Made by a program: the position numbers and the translations under genes
Part shown: positions 8,418-17,860 of the stretch, piece after piece
How positions within the stretch are numbered: position 1 is the stretch's first letter
Layout of the letters: the number at the start of each line of letters is the position of its first letter
Assembly (NCBI RefSeq): GCF_002116635.1
Contig: NZ_LQPW01000005.1
Span: forward strand, 208,810 to 272,809
Length of the DNA: 64,000 nucleotides
Reading direction: 5' to 3'
DNA from: Mycobacterium szulgai
GTDB taxonomy: Bacteria; Actinomycetota; Actinomycetes; Mycobacteriales; Mycobacteriaceae
Notes under the pieces: generated by a model
Told to the model about the DNA's origin: nothing
The model's database searches: none
What the model saw: only the letters and a program-made list of their open reading frames with translations

Positions 8418-10793
8418 ATGCGTCCCAGACGACGTGCCCCGCGGCCGCTGCGTTGGGCTTTGGCCGGCTCCGGCGTGCTGCTGATCGTTTACCTGGCCGC
8501 GGTGGCGGCGCAGCCCGCCATTCTGCACGTACTGCCCTCGTGGCTGCGCTGGTTCGGCGAACCGGGTTCGATGGCGACGACCGCGATCGTGGTAGCGGTG
8601 CTGGTCGCGGTGTGCGTGATGACCTTCCGGGCCAATACCAGCCACCGCCTGGTCGGGGTTTCGTTCAGCGTGATCGCGGTTCTGATCAGCATGAGCGCGG
8701 TGCTCGGCCTCAGCGCGTACTGGGCTTGCCACGACGCCAACCACCCCGCTGTCTTCACGCCGCTGATGTTGACGGCCCAGCTGATCAAGGGCAGCAGCGG
8801 CGACTACTCACTGGGCGGCCACGTGTGCCCAAGCCCCACCCCGGTCGGCCTCGAAGTGGCGCGGATGGCCGCGGTCTCGGCGATCTTCACCGGGTTGGGT
8901 GGTGTCGTGGTCGGCGTGTTCCGGTCGCAGGTGGACCGGTTGCGGGCCAACCTCGCCGATTCCGTGACCGCCGTCGTCGGGGTCGACAACGACACCGAAT
9001 CGATGATCAGCGGGATCGCGCGGACGCTGGATCGGCGCAGCACGCTGGTGGTGATCACCGGCGCCGGCGACGATCGCGTACAGCGGGTCCGCCGGCTGGG
9101 CGCGCGAGTGGTGTTGGCGGACTTCAATACTCCGTCCACCCTGGTGTCGTTGCGGCTGTGGCGGCATCTCGGACGGCTGTACCTGATGGCGCCCGACCCG
9201 GCGACCAATCTGCTGTGGCTGGACCTGATCAGTCGCCGGCTCGCCGAGGTCGGCACCAAGCAGCGGCTGCCGCTGATCGTGCGCATCGACGACCCATGGC
9301 TGGCCGAGGCATGGCGTGCTCAGCAGTTCGGCGGTGCCGACACCCGGTGGGCCGCCGATGTCGTCGGCAAATACGAGGTGACCGCCGGGCGGCTACTCGA
9401 CAGCGTCATCGCGGCAAAAGATATTAAACGGGTATTCGTTTGCGGCACTTCACAATTGACCTTGGCGCTGTGCGCCGACCTGACCCGTCGCGCCCTGGAG
9501 CGCGACTTTTACTCAGCGCCCGGCGAGACGCCGCTGCCCGCCCTCACCCTGGTCGAGAGAAATGCGGACGAGTACCTGCAGGATCACGAATTCTACCGGC
9601 AGCAAGCAGGATTCATGTCAGACGGACCGCAGATCGACGCGATCACCGAGGCCCCGACCGTACCGACCCTGCTGCGACTGATCGGCGACGACGACCCGGA
9701 AACCAGCGCCGTGATCCTGGTCGACAGCAATGCCTCCACGACGGGCACCCGGCTGGCCGCTCGTTTCCCCGGGATGCCCGTCTACGCCTGGGATCTCAAC
9801 ACCAACATCGCCGACGACGCGATCCAGATTGTCGGCATGCTGCAGCCCTATTCCCTGGTTTTGGACACCCTTGAGGGCCAGGTACAGGACGCGTGGGAAC
9901 GCGCAGCGAGGCTGATTCACGAGCGGTACGTCGCGACCATCGACCCGACGTGGACGCGCGGCCCGGCTTCGGTCCCGTGGACCGAGCTCGACGAGTTCTA
10001 CCGTGGCTCCAACCGGCGCCAGGTACGCAATGCGCTATGGATGGTGGAACAGATCGCCGGCCACACCTGGAACACCTGGGGCAACCCACCGGCGCAGTTA
10101 TCCGGACGCGACATGGCGAATCTGCCGCCGCTGCAACAGCTTGACCTGATGGGCTTCGACGAGGCCTCCGCGCTGGACATGGCCAAGGCCGAACACGAAG
10201 ACTGGTGCCGCTACTACCGTCGCAACGGCTGGAAATACGGCTCGCCGCGCGACGACGCGCGCAAGATCCACGACAAGATCGTGGATTGGTCAGTGGTGGA
10301 GAGCAACCCCGACCTGCTCAACGCGGCCGTGCGCAGTTTGGCGGCCACGCTGTGGAGCTTGCGCCAACTCGGCTATCGCTCCCGTCCACTGTGGCAATCG
10401 TTCACCCGGGTCGGACTCGTCTCCGCCGAGCAGCGAGACACCCCGTGGACATGGAAGTCGGACTCGGGACACACCATGCAGGCCGAGGCCGGCGACTGGG
10501 CGGTGCAGCTCGACGGAAAGACGTGGTCGGTCCGCGACGACATCTTCCGCGATACCTACGAACCGGCCGGTGACGGGCAGTGGCGCCGCAAGGGACGCGT
10601 GCAAGCCCGGCCAGCGCATGCCGGCGAGACCGTGAACACCCTCGAGGGGCCGACGGTGGCCGCCGAAGGCGACTGGGTGGTGCGCGGCGTGGACGGTGAG
10701 CAATGGCCGGTCCCAGCTAAAGAGTTCGCGCAGCGGTATACCGAATTTCGTCAGCCGGCAGACGCCGACGCGCAGGACAGGGTTGATAGCTGA
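8418..10793 (+). CDS. Membrane protein with Rossmann-like region and RyR domain
   Basis: A 791-aa protein. Four hydrophobic helices occupy about residues 12-30, 50-68, 75-98 and 146-168. A cytoplasmic region with two Rossmann-like segments follows (STLVVITGAGDD; RVFVCGTSQLTLALCADL), resembling the TrkA-N/NAD-binding parts of K+-channel regulators but with decayed glycine motifs. A RyR (ryanodine-receptor repeat) domain covers about 530-640, recognised by AEHEDWCRYYRRNGWKYG and then HDKIVDW. The tail has two about 30-residue repeats of the form GDWxVxxDGxxWxVxxxxF (near 684-715 and 745-780). GGGAGG precedes ATG 8418. It sits 15 bases after the nitrobindin-like gene and 90 bases before the TIR gene. 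No catalytic activity is evident; ligand sensing is inferred. Confidence 0.8.
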   Translation: MRPRRRAPRPLRWALAGSGVLLIVYLAAVAAQPAILHVLPSWLRWFGEPGSMATTAIVVAVLVAVCVMTFRANTSHRLVGVSFSVIAVLISMSAVLGLSAYWACHDANHPAVFTPLMLTAQLIKGSSGDYSLGGHVCPSPTPVGLEVARMAAVSAIFTGLGGVVVGVFRSQVDRLRANLADSVTAVVGVDNDTESMISGIARTLDRRSTLVVITGAGDDRVQRVRRLGARVVLADFNTPSTLVSLRLWRHLGRLYLMAPDPATNLLWLDLISRRLAEVGTKQRLPLIVRIDDPWLAEAWRAQQFGGADTRWAADVVGKYEVTAGRLLDSVIAAKDIKRVFVCGTSQLTLALCADLTRRALERDFYSAPGETPLPALTLVERNADEYLQDHEFYRQQAGFMSDGPQIDAITEAPTVPTLLRLIGDDDPETSAVILVDSNASTTGTRLAARFPGMPVYAWDLNTNIADDAIQIVGMLQPYSLVLDTLEGQVQDAWERAARLIHERYVATIDPTWTRGPASVPWTELDEFYRGSNRRQVRNALWMVEQIAGHTWNTWGNPPAQLSGRDMANLPPLQQLDLMGFDEASALDMAKAEHEDWCRYYRRNGWKYGSPRDDARKIHDKIVDWSVVESNPDLLNAAVRSLAATLWSLRQLGYRSRPLWQSFTRVGLVSAEQRDTPWTWKSDSGHTMQAEAGDWAVQLDGKTWSVRDDIFRDTYEPAGDGQWRRKGRVQARPAHAGETVNTLEGPTVAAEGDWVVRGVDGEQWPVPAKEFAQRYTEFRQPADADAQDRVDS

Positions 10794-10883
10794 CAGCCCG
10801 ATTGCTGTGGATAGCACCATGCGCTACCGTCTCAGCACGGATTCGCCGTGTTAGCTCCCTGTGTCTCAGTTGAGGAGACTGCT

Positions 10884-12386
10884 ATGGCCATATTCATCAG
10901 CTACTCGAGCCAGGACAGGTCGTCGCTGGAAGCCCTGACGACCGCGCTGAAGCGTGCGCAGCAGCAGGTCTGGTTCGATCAGGAGCTCGGTGGCGGCGAC
11001 GCCTGGTGGAACGCCATCCTAGAGCAGATCCGCTCGTGCGATGTGTTCATCGTCGCGCTGTCGAACAACTGGCTACTGTCCAAGCCCAGTCTGGCCGAGC
11101 TGCGTTATGCGCAGGCCCTGAACCGGCCGATTCTTCCGGTGCGGGTCGGGCCTGTGGACAGCATGCGGGTCAATCCCGTAGCCACCCTGCAGATCATCGA
11201 CTACACGAACCCGACCGTCGACGCCGGCATCCAGCTGGTCACCGCCATCCACGGGCTGGCGGCCAAGGCTCAGCCGCTGCCGTCGCCGCTGCCCGAAGAG
11301 CCGCCGGTGCCCTTCGGCTACATCACGCGGTTGGGCAACACGCTTGCCGAAAAGGAGCTCAGCCCCCAGCAGCAGCTGCAACTATTGGTCGAGCTGCGAT
11401 CGGGACTCGATGAGGACGGCGACGATCCGAGCGCGCGGGGCGACATCGCCCAGCTGCTGCGCATGCTGCGCCTGCGCCACGACGTCACGTACCGCACCCG
11501 CAGCGAAATCGACAATGTGCTGGCAGAGATCGAGGCCAAGGACAAGCCCGCGGCTAAGCCGGCCGCACCCGCTGCCAAGGCGGCCCCGCCGACGCAGCCC
11601 AGCGCCGCCCCGCGGCCGCCGGCGAGTCAACCCACCCCCGCGGCACCAGCTGGTGGCCAATCTAACAAGCGTCTGCTCATCATCGGCGGTGCGGCGCTAG
11701 CCGTCGTGGTGGCGATCGTGTTGATCGTCGTCTTTGCCACGCAGGGCGGTGGCGGTGGCGCCAAAAAGCCGGCCGCAAAACCGGGAACAGCAACATCCTC
11801 CGCCGGAGCCGGCGGAGGAACAACGGCGCGCTTGGAGCCAGTTCTGTTGGGAGTCCAGGAAATCAGCAGTATCTTGGACGACCCCAACATGGTGGCTTCC
11901 GGGCACGGCGATCAACTGCGTCCCGCGCAGGGAACGTCGTCCATTCCGGACTGCACCGGATTTTTCGAGCCGCTTGAGGAAAGCGTCTACAAGCCGCACG
12001 GCGCAACCGAATCGCGCTTCGACATATTCAAGACCAAAGACAGCGAAACAGGCTCCCGGGTTGTCGAAGCCGCGGCGGCGTTCCCGACGGCCGATAAGGC
12101 CCGGCAGTTCGTCGAGGCGTCGGCCGCTAAGTGGCGGGCGTGCGCCAATCAAACCGTGAAGTTCACCAGCTCGGGCAAGGCCGCCGAGTGGAACGTGGGA
12201 GAGCTCACCGGCGCGGCGCCGAAGATCACCATGGTGCGCACGTTGGCCGACGGCAGCGGCCGCACCTGCCAGCATGTGCTGAGTGCCGTGGAAGACGTAG
12301 TTATCGACGTCGCGGCGTGCGGGCCGCAGAGCAGCGACGGAGCCGCCAGGATCGCCGATCAGATGGGCACCAAAGCGAAGAGGTAG
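10884..12386 (+). CDS. TIR domain - transmembrane - PknH_C sensor fusion protein
   Basis: A 500-aa protein from ATG 10884 (Shine-Dalgarno GAGGAG seven bases upstream; an ATG-less extension to 10848 is rejected). Residues 1-135 are a TIR domain: FISYSSQD at the start, VWFDQELGGG, and SLAELRYAQ with Glu72 in the position of the TIR NADase catalytic Glu. A helical stretch (about 145-225) and a Pro/Ala-rich linker follow, then one membrane helix at about 264-286 and a Gly-rich spacer. Residues 316-495 match the extracellular PknH_C sensor fold, with four cysteines (357, 420, 462, 479) and motifs AFPTADKA and KWRACANQ. Predicted topology: TIR inside, sensor outside. NADase activity is inference. 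Confidence 0.85.
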   Translation: MAIFISYSSQDRSSLEALTTALKRAQQQVWFDQELGGGDAWWNAILEQIRSCDVFIVALSNNWLLSKPSLAELRYAQALNRPILPVRVGPVDSMRVNPVATLQIIDYTNPTVDAGIQLVTAIHGLAAKAQPLPSPLPEEPPVPFGYITRLGNTLAEKELSPQQQLQLLVELRSGLDEDGDDPSARGDIAQLLRMLRLRHDVTYRTRSEIDNVLAEIEAKDKPAAKPAAPAAKAAPPTQPSAAPRPPASQPTPAAPAGGQSNKRLLIIGGAALAVVVAIVLIVVFATQGGGGGAKKPAAKPGTATSSAGAGGGTTARLEPVLLGVQEISSILDDPNMVASGHGDQLRPAQGTSSIPDCTGFFEPLEESVYKPHGATESRFDIFKTKDSETGSRVVEAAAAFPTADKARQFVEASAAKWRACANQTVKFTSSGKAAEWNVGELTGAAPKITMVRTLADGSGRTCQHVLSAVEDVVIDVAACGPQSSDGAARIADQMGTKAKR

Positions 12387-12414
12387 CACACCGCACCGAC
12401 GCTGAACATGGAAC

Positions 12415-12461
12415 GGCCCCCGAGCGATGTCCCGGTTGGACAGACCGGAAACTCGGGGGCC
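12415..12461. terminator. GC-rich hairpin, likely bidirectional terminator
   Basis: GGCCCCCGAG (12415-12424) pairs perfectly with CTCGGGGGCC (12452-12461); an inner CCGGT/ACCGG stem lies within the loop. There is no long U-run, as is usual for mycobacterial terminators. It lies between the convergent TIR gene and pabC. Confidence 0.65.
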
Positions 12462-12462
12462 G

Positions 12463-12540
12463 GGTGGCTGCGGGGAGTTCGCCAGCGCGCGTTGTCGCCA
12501 GCTCTTCCGAGCCAATTGCAGCAGCTAGCGCGCAGCCACC
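12463..12540 (-). ncRNA. Candidate structured RNA stem downstream of pabC
   Basis: GGTGGCTGCG (12463-12472) is perfectly complementary to CGCAGCCACC (12531-12540), enclosing about 58 bases with further short stems. On the minus strand it directly follows a very strong Shine-Dalgarno-like sequence and a mini-ORF and runs into the 12415-12461 hairpin. It could be a small RNA or an attenuator-like element; expression is not shown by sequence. Confidence 0.35.
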
Positions 12541-12563
12541 TCACATGTCCATGAAGCTATCAA
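12525..12563 (-). CDS. Possible 12-codon mini-ORF behind a near-perfect Shine-Dalgarno
   Basis: On the minus strand AAGGAGGTGGTC (within 12570-12586) nearly matches the full complement of the 16S rRNA 3' end. Twelve bases after GGAGG a TTG opens LIASWTCEVAAR then TAG, and the stop region forms the left arm of the stem at 12463-12540. There is no protein-family support; an alternative ATG-GAC-ATG-TGA reading lies in another frame. Included because the ribosome-binding site is so strong, but translation is uncertain. Confidence 0.3.
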   Translation of the reverse strand: MIASWTCEVAAR

Positions 12564-12631
12564 TTTCGCGGACCACCTCCTTCCCTGTGTACGGCCGACC
12601 GTACCCGCACTTCGGCCTGCCGACAACAGAT

Positions 12632-13504
12632 TTAGCGGTCGCTGACGATGGCGGCATCCACCAACTCGGCAACCGCGGGGGCAAGCGGCGAACGCGGTAA
12701 CCGCCGACCGTCAAGCGTGTGCACGCGGGCGGCCAGGGTCATGCTGGAAATAAGCCAGATTCCCTGGGCGTCAAAGAGATCGGTGACGCGCAGCGCCCGG
12801 TAGTCGCAGTCATAACCCTTGTCCCGGGCGACTTCGAAAAGCGCTTGTTGCGTGGTGCCGCGCAGGATCGGATACCACGGCGGCGGGGTCAGCAGGCACG
12901 GCGACTCCTGACCGTCCACGGCGATCACCACCGTCGAACGGGGGCCCTCCAGGACGTAGCCGTCCGAACTGACGAAGATGACGTCACCGGCGCCCTGCCG
13001 GGCGGCGTGGCGCAGGACGGCCATGTTGACCGCGTAAGAAAGCGTCTTGGCTCCTGCCAGCAGCCAGGGCATCGCGTCGGCGCCGACGGCGGGCAACCCG
13101 CGATCCAGCGTGATCACCGATACTCCGTCGCGGCGGACCGCCGCCACCCGCTCGGGTACCGGGTTGACCATCACATAAGCCGTCGGGACCGTCGGGGAGC
13201 TCTCCCGGCCACGGGTGTAGATCAGCCGCAGCGCGCCCTCATCAGCGGTGCCGCCGGACCACTGCCGAGTCGCCGCCTCGATCGCGTGCCGCCAGCTGGG
13301 CAGGTCGGGTTCGGGCAGGTCCATCAACCGCGATGAGTGGGTGAGTCGCTGCAGGTGCGGCTCCACCAGACAAGCGCGGCCGTCGCGGACCAGCAGCGTC
13401 TCGAAGACGCCGTCGCCGCGTACCACCGCGAGGTCGTCGGCGTGCAGCAGCGGCGTTCCAGGCTCGAGCACCTTTCCGTCGAGCGTGACCACCACACCAG
13501 TCAT
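12632..13504 (-). CDS. pabC: 4-amino-4-deoxychorismate lyase PabC-like, PLP fold type IV
   Basis: A 290-aa class IV aminotransferase-fold enzyme corresponding to Rv0812. It would release pyruvate from aminodeoxychorismate to give p-aminobenzoate for folate. Visible features are GVFETLLV near the N-terminus, the PLP lysine in LLAGAKTLSYAVNM, and the phosphate-binding SSDGYVLEGPRSTV. ATG 13504 lies about 115 bases from the divergent YgfZ-like gene. A branched-chain or D-amino-acid aminotransferase role cannot be excluded from sequence, but context with a folate-dependent YgfZ protein favours folate. Confidence 0.85.
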   Translation of the reverse strand: MTGVVVTLDGKVLEPGTPLLHADDLAVVRGDGVFETLLVRDGRACLVEPHLQRLTHSSRLMDLPEPDLPSWRHAIEAATRQWSGGTADEGALRLIYTRGRESSPTVPTAYVMVNPVPERVAAVRRDGVSVITLDRGLPAVGADAMPWLLAGAKTLSYAVNMAVLRHAARQGAGDVIFVSSDGYVLEGPRSTVVIAVDGQESPCLLTPPPWYPILRGTTQQALFEVARDKGYDCDYRALRVTDLFDAQGIWLISSMTLAARVHTLDGRRLPRSPLAPAVAELVDAAIVSDR

Positions 13505-13619
13505 GACCCAGCAGCCTAGACCCGCGCCTTGGACGTCGAACGTGACGCTGCAGTCACCCTCGGCGCCGAACGCGACGCTGACGTCACATTCGGCAAGCGA
13601 CGCTCCGTAGAGTGGCGGA

Positions 13620-14732
13620 GTGACCGCAGTAGCAGCTCCCGACCCCGGGCCCGACGCCGGCGCGATCTGGCATTACGGCGATCCGCTGGGCGAACAGCGC
13701 GCGGCGCAAACCGACGCCGTGCTGATCGACCGCTCACATCGCGCCGTGATCACCCTGACCGGCGAAGACCGGCAGACCTGGTTGCACACCATCTCCACCC
13801 AGCACGTCAGTGAGTTACTCGAGGGCGCCAGCACACAGAATCTCAGCCTGGACGGACAGGGCCGCGTCGAGGACCACTGGATCCAGACCGAACTGGGCGG
13901 CACCACGTACCTCGACACCGAGCCCTGGCGGGGCGAGCCGCTGCTGGACTACCTGCGCAAGATGGTGTTCTGGTCTCAGGTCACCGCGGAGGCCGGCGAC
14001 CTGGCGGTGCTGTCGCTACTGGGGCCCCGGCTGGCTGACCAGCAATTACTCAACGCTATGGGACTGCACGCCCTTCCCGACACCGCGGCGGTGCCGGTCA
14101 GCCGCGGCTTCGTCCGCAGGATGCCGGGCTCACCTGCCGGCTACATCGAACTGGACCTGCTGGTACCGCGCGGCGAGGTGGCGGATTGGCAGCAGCGCCT
14201 GACCCAGGCGGGGGCCCGGCCGGCCGGCGTCTGGACCTATGAGGCCCATCGGGTGGCGGCCCTGCGCCCACGCCTTGGAGTCGACACCGACGAACGCACG
14301 ATTCCGCACGAGGTGGGCTGGATCGGCGAACCCGGCGCCGGCGCCGTCCACCTCGACAAAGGCTGCTATCGCGGGCAAGAGACAGTGGCCCGGGTGCACA
14401 ACCTGGGCAGGCCGCCCCGAATGCTGGTGCTACTGCACCTGGATGGGTCGGCCGACCGGCCGTCCACCGGCGACGCGGTCCTGGCCGGCGGTCGCGCGGT
14501 GGGGCGGCTCGGCACGGTGGTCGAGCACGTCGACCTCGGGCCGGTAGCGCTGGCCCTGGTCAAACGTGGTCTGCCGGCCGAAACCGAACTCGCGACGGGC
14601 CCAGAGGGGGACGTCCCCGCGGTGATCGATCCTGAGTCGATGCCGGCCACCGATGGAATGGGCGCCGGGCGGCTGGCTGTCGAGCGGTTGCGAAGCGGGT
14701 CGACCCGGCAGGCAGGGCCAACCCACGCCTAG
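13620..14732 (+). CDS. Folate-binding YgfZ/GcvT-like protein (Rv0811c)
   Basis: A 370-aa protein of the YgfZ family, folate-dependent accessory factors in repair or assembly of Fe-S clusters. The diagnostic motif KGCYRGQETVARVHN is present about two-thirds along, and the fold resembles the T-protein of glycine cleavage. The start is GTG 13620 (VTAVAAPDPGPD). It is divergent from pabC, which makes a folate precursor, and lies upstream of the DUF3073 gene. Confidence 0.87.
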   Translation: MTAVAAPDPGPDAGAIWHYGDPLGEQRAAQTDAVLIDRSHRAVITLTGEDRQTWLHTISTQHVSELLEGASTQNLSLDGQGRVEDHWIQTELGGTTYLDTEPWRGEPLLDYLRKMVFWSQVTAEAGDLAVLSLLGPRLADQQLLNAMGLHALPDTAAVPVSRGFVRRMPGSPAGYIELDLLVPRGEVADWQQRLTQAGARPAGVWTYEAHRVAALRPRLGVDTDERTIPHEVGWIGEPGAGAVHLDKGCYRGQETVARVHNLGRPPRMLVLLHLDGSADRPSTGDAVLAGGRAVGRLGTVVEHVDLGPVALALVKRGLPAETELATGPEGDVPAVIDPESMPATDGMGAGRLAVERLRSGSTRQAGPTHA

Positions 14733-14819
14733 GCGCGAGGCACGGTAAACTGTCGTCAGGACAATAACGACACAAGAGATCGGAGCCGCCTACTCGTAGG
14801 CCGCTCCGTTATTTCGCGA

Positions 14820-14831
14820 GGGGGTTCCCCC
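14820..14831 (+). promoter_or_regulatory. Hairpin sequestering the Shine-Dalgarno of the DUF3073 gene
   Basis: GGGGG-TT-CCCCC directly abuts the ATG at 14832, and the G-run is the only Shine-Dalgarno (GAGGGGG). In RNA the C-run could mask it. A second hairpin (GGAGCCGCCTAC / GTAGGCCGCTCC, one mismatch) lies just upstream at about 14782-14808. Confidence 0.5.
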
Positions 14832-15008
14832 ATGGGCCGCGGCCGGGCTAAGGCAAAGCAGACCAAGGTTGCTCGAGAACTGAAATACAGCTCCCCCCAG
14901 ACCGACTTCCAGCGGCTACAGCAGGAGCTGTCAGGGACGAGCACCGATGAGTCCGACGGCGACAGCTCCGACGACTCCTGGCACGACGAAGACGACTGGC
15001 GTCGCTAG
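14832..15008 (+). CDS. Small DUF3073 protein (Rv0810c)
   Basis: A 58-aa protein, MGRGRAKAKQTKVARELKYS at the N-terminus (basic, nucleic-acid-binding character) followed by a very acidic tail rich in Asp and Ser ending DEDDWRR. It matches the DUF3073 family of actinobacteria, function unknown. The gene is convergent with purM, with about 30 bases between stop codons. Confidence 0.9.
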   Translation: MGRGRAKAKQTKVARELKYSSPQTDFQRLQQELSGTSTDESDGDSSDDSWHDEDDWRR

Positions 15009-15037
15009 AACCGTCTGCCCGCGTTAGGGCCCGGTTC

Positions 15038-16138
<1,101 letters not shown>

Positions 16139-16194
16139 CGCGATAAAGGCTACCGGGCCATCCGCGGCGCCGGTATCAGGTGCCGGTGCTGTCG

Positions 16195-17721
16195 CTAATG
16201 CGGAACTGGAACTTCATCGGCGGCGAGCTCGCCCAGCCCGGCCCCGCGGGCCGCATTGGTGAGCATATGCTCGACGACGTTCTTGCCGAGCGCGGTTTCG
16301 CCGGGCAGTTCGATCGGATACACGCCGTCGAAGCAGGCGGTGCACAACCGCGACGCGGGTTGCTCGGTCGCGGCGATCAGTCCACGCAGCGAGATGTAGC
16401 CCAGCGTGTCGGCGTTGATGGCATGCCGTACCGCTTCGAGCATTTCGCCGCCGTCCTCGACCGCGTTGGCGATCAGCTCCGCCGGCGACGGGAAGTCGAT
16501 ACCGTAGAAGCACGGCCACTTGACCGGCGGTGAGGCGATCCGCACGTGCACCTCAAGCGCACCGGCCTCACGCAGCATCCGCAACAGCGCGCGCTGGGTG
16601 TTGCCCCGAACGATCGAGTCGTCGACGACGATGAGCCGCTTGCCGCGGATCACCTCTTTGAGCGGGTTGAGCTTGAGCCGGATGCCCAGTTGGCGGATGG
16701 TCTGTGACGGCTGAATGAAGGTCCGCCCGACGTAGGCGTTCTTCATCAGGCCCTGTCCGTAGGGAATGCCGGACTCTTGGGCGTATCCCACCGCTGCCGG
16801 AGTGCCGGATTCGGGCACGCCGATCACCAGGTCCGCGTCCACCGGGCATTCGCGGGCCAGCTGGCGACCGATTTCCAGCCGGGAGGCGTGCACCGAGCGG
16901 CCGGCGATCGTGCTGTCCGGCCGGGCCAGGTAGACGTATTCGAAGATGCAGCCTTTGGGCGTGGGATTGGCGAAGCGGGTGGAACGCACGCCGTCGGCGT
17001 CAATCGCCAGCAATTCGCCCGGCTCGATGTCACGAACGAACGAGGCGCCGACGATATCGAGCGCGGCCGTTTCGGAGGCCACCACCCAGCCGCGATCCAG
17101 CCGTCCCAGCGACAGCGGCCGCACCCCGTGCGGGTCGCGACACGCATAAAGCGTGTTCTCGTCCATGAAAGTCAGGCAGAACGCTCCGCGGACGGTCGGC
17201 AGCAGTTCCAGTGCCGCCTGCTCCAGGGTCGCATCGGCCGCACCGTGGGCCAGCAGTGCGCCGAGGATGTCAGAGTCCGTCGTCGCCGGGGCCGGGCAGC
17301 GCCTGGCGATCAGGCCGGCGTCGCGGGCGCGGGCCGCCAGGGCGGCCGCATTGACCAGATTGCCGTTGTGGCCCAATGCGACGCCGGTGCCGGCGGCGGT
17401 GTTGCGGAATACCGGCTGGGCGTTTTCCCAGGTGGTGTCGCCGGTAGTGGAGTAGCGGCAGTGGCCGATGGCGACGTGCCCCTGCATGGCAGCCAGCGTC
17501 TGCTCGTCGAATACCTGGCTGACCAGGCCTAGGTCCTTGAAGACCAGTACCTGGGAGCCGTCGGCGACGGCGATTCCCGCGGCTTCCTGACCGCGATGCT
17601 GCAACGCGTACAGGCCGTAATAGGTGAGCTTGGCGACATCTTCACCCGGGGCCCAAACCCCGAACACACCACACTCTTCACGGGGCGAACTCAGGTCTTG
17701 CTCGGGCTGCTGATCGGTCAC
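16195..17721 (-). CDS. purF: Amidophosphoribosyltransferase PurF
   Basis: A 508-aa enzyme performing the committed step of purine synthesis, PRPP + Gln to phosphoribosylamine. Cys17 (REECGVFG) is the Ntn glutaminase nucleophile, implying removal of a 16-residue propeptide. The PRPP loop VVDDSIVRGNTQR and C-terminal cysteines (CTACFDG) expected for a 4Fe-4S cluster are present, so this is the Bacillus-type iron-sulfur class. The start is GTG 17721. Confidence 0.97.
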   Translation of the reverse strand: MTDQQPEQDLSSPREECGVFGVWAPGEDVAKLTYYGLYALQHRGQEAAGIAVADGSQVLVFKDLGLVSQVFDEQTLAAMQGHVAIGHCRYSTTGDTTWENAQPVFRNTAAGTGVALGHNGNLVNAAALAARARDAGLIARRCPAPATTDSDILGALLAHGAADATLEQAALELLPTVRGAFCLTFMDENTLYACRDPHGVRPLSLGRLDRGWVVASETAALDIVGASFVRDIEPGELLAIDADGVRSTRFANPTPKGCIFEYVYLARPDSTIAGRSVHASRLEIGRQLARECPVDADLVIGVPESGTPAAVGYAQESGIPYGQGLMKNAYVGRTFIQPSQTIRQLGIRLKLNPLKEVIRGKRLIVVDDSIVRGNTQRALLRMLREAGALEVHVRIASPPVKWPCFYGIDFPSPAELIANAVEDGGEMLEAVRHAINADTLGYISLRGLIAATEQPASRLCTACFDGVYPIELPGETALGKNVVEHMLTNAARGAGLGELAADEVPVPH

Positions 17722-17811
17722 GGTTTGGCGGCTCCCTGGGGCGCGATTAGTGACGTAACGGAGTTTACGGGCAACACGCCCTCCTCGCCGAATCAGACGT
17801 GGCCGATGATT

Positions 17812-17828
17812 ATGGACAAACTGTCCAT
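17812..17828. promoter_or_regulatory. 7-bp-arm palindrome upstream of purF
   Basis: ATGGACA-AAC-TGTCCAT is a perfect inverted repeat about 90 bases before the purF GTG, inside the 139-base gap after the SCP-like gene. It may be an operator; the cognate regulator is unknown. Confidence 0.35.
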
Positions 17829-17860
17829 TGACCGTGAACGCACAGATCAGCCACGTTATT

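Noticed and set aside
7943..9427. 494-codon Arg-rich frame over the nitrobindin-like and RyR genes
   Set aside because: Composition is that of a shifted high-GC frame and both real genes have strong motifs here.
10848..10884. Upstream start for the TIR protein
   Set aside because: It would put the GAGGAG Shine-Dalgarno inside the gene, and TIR homology begins at the ATG at 10884.
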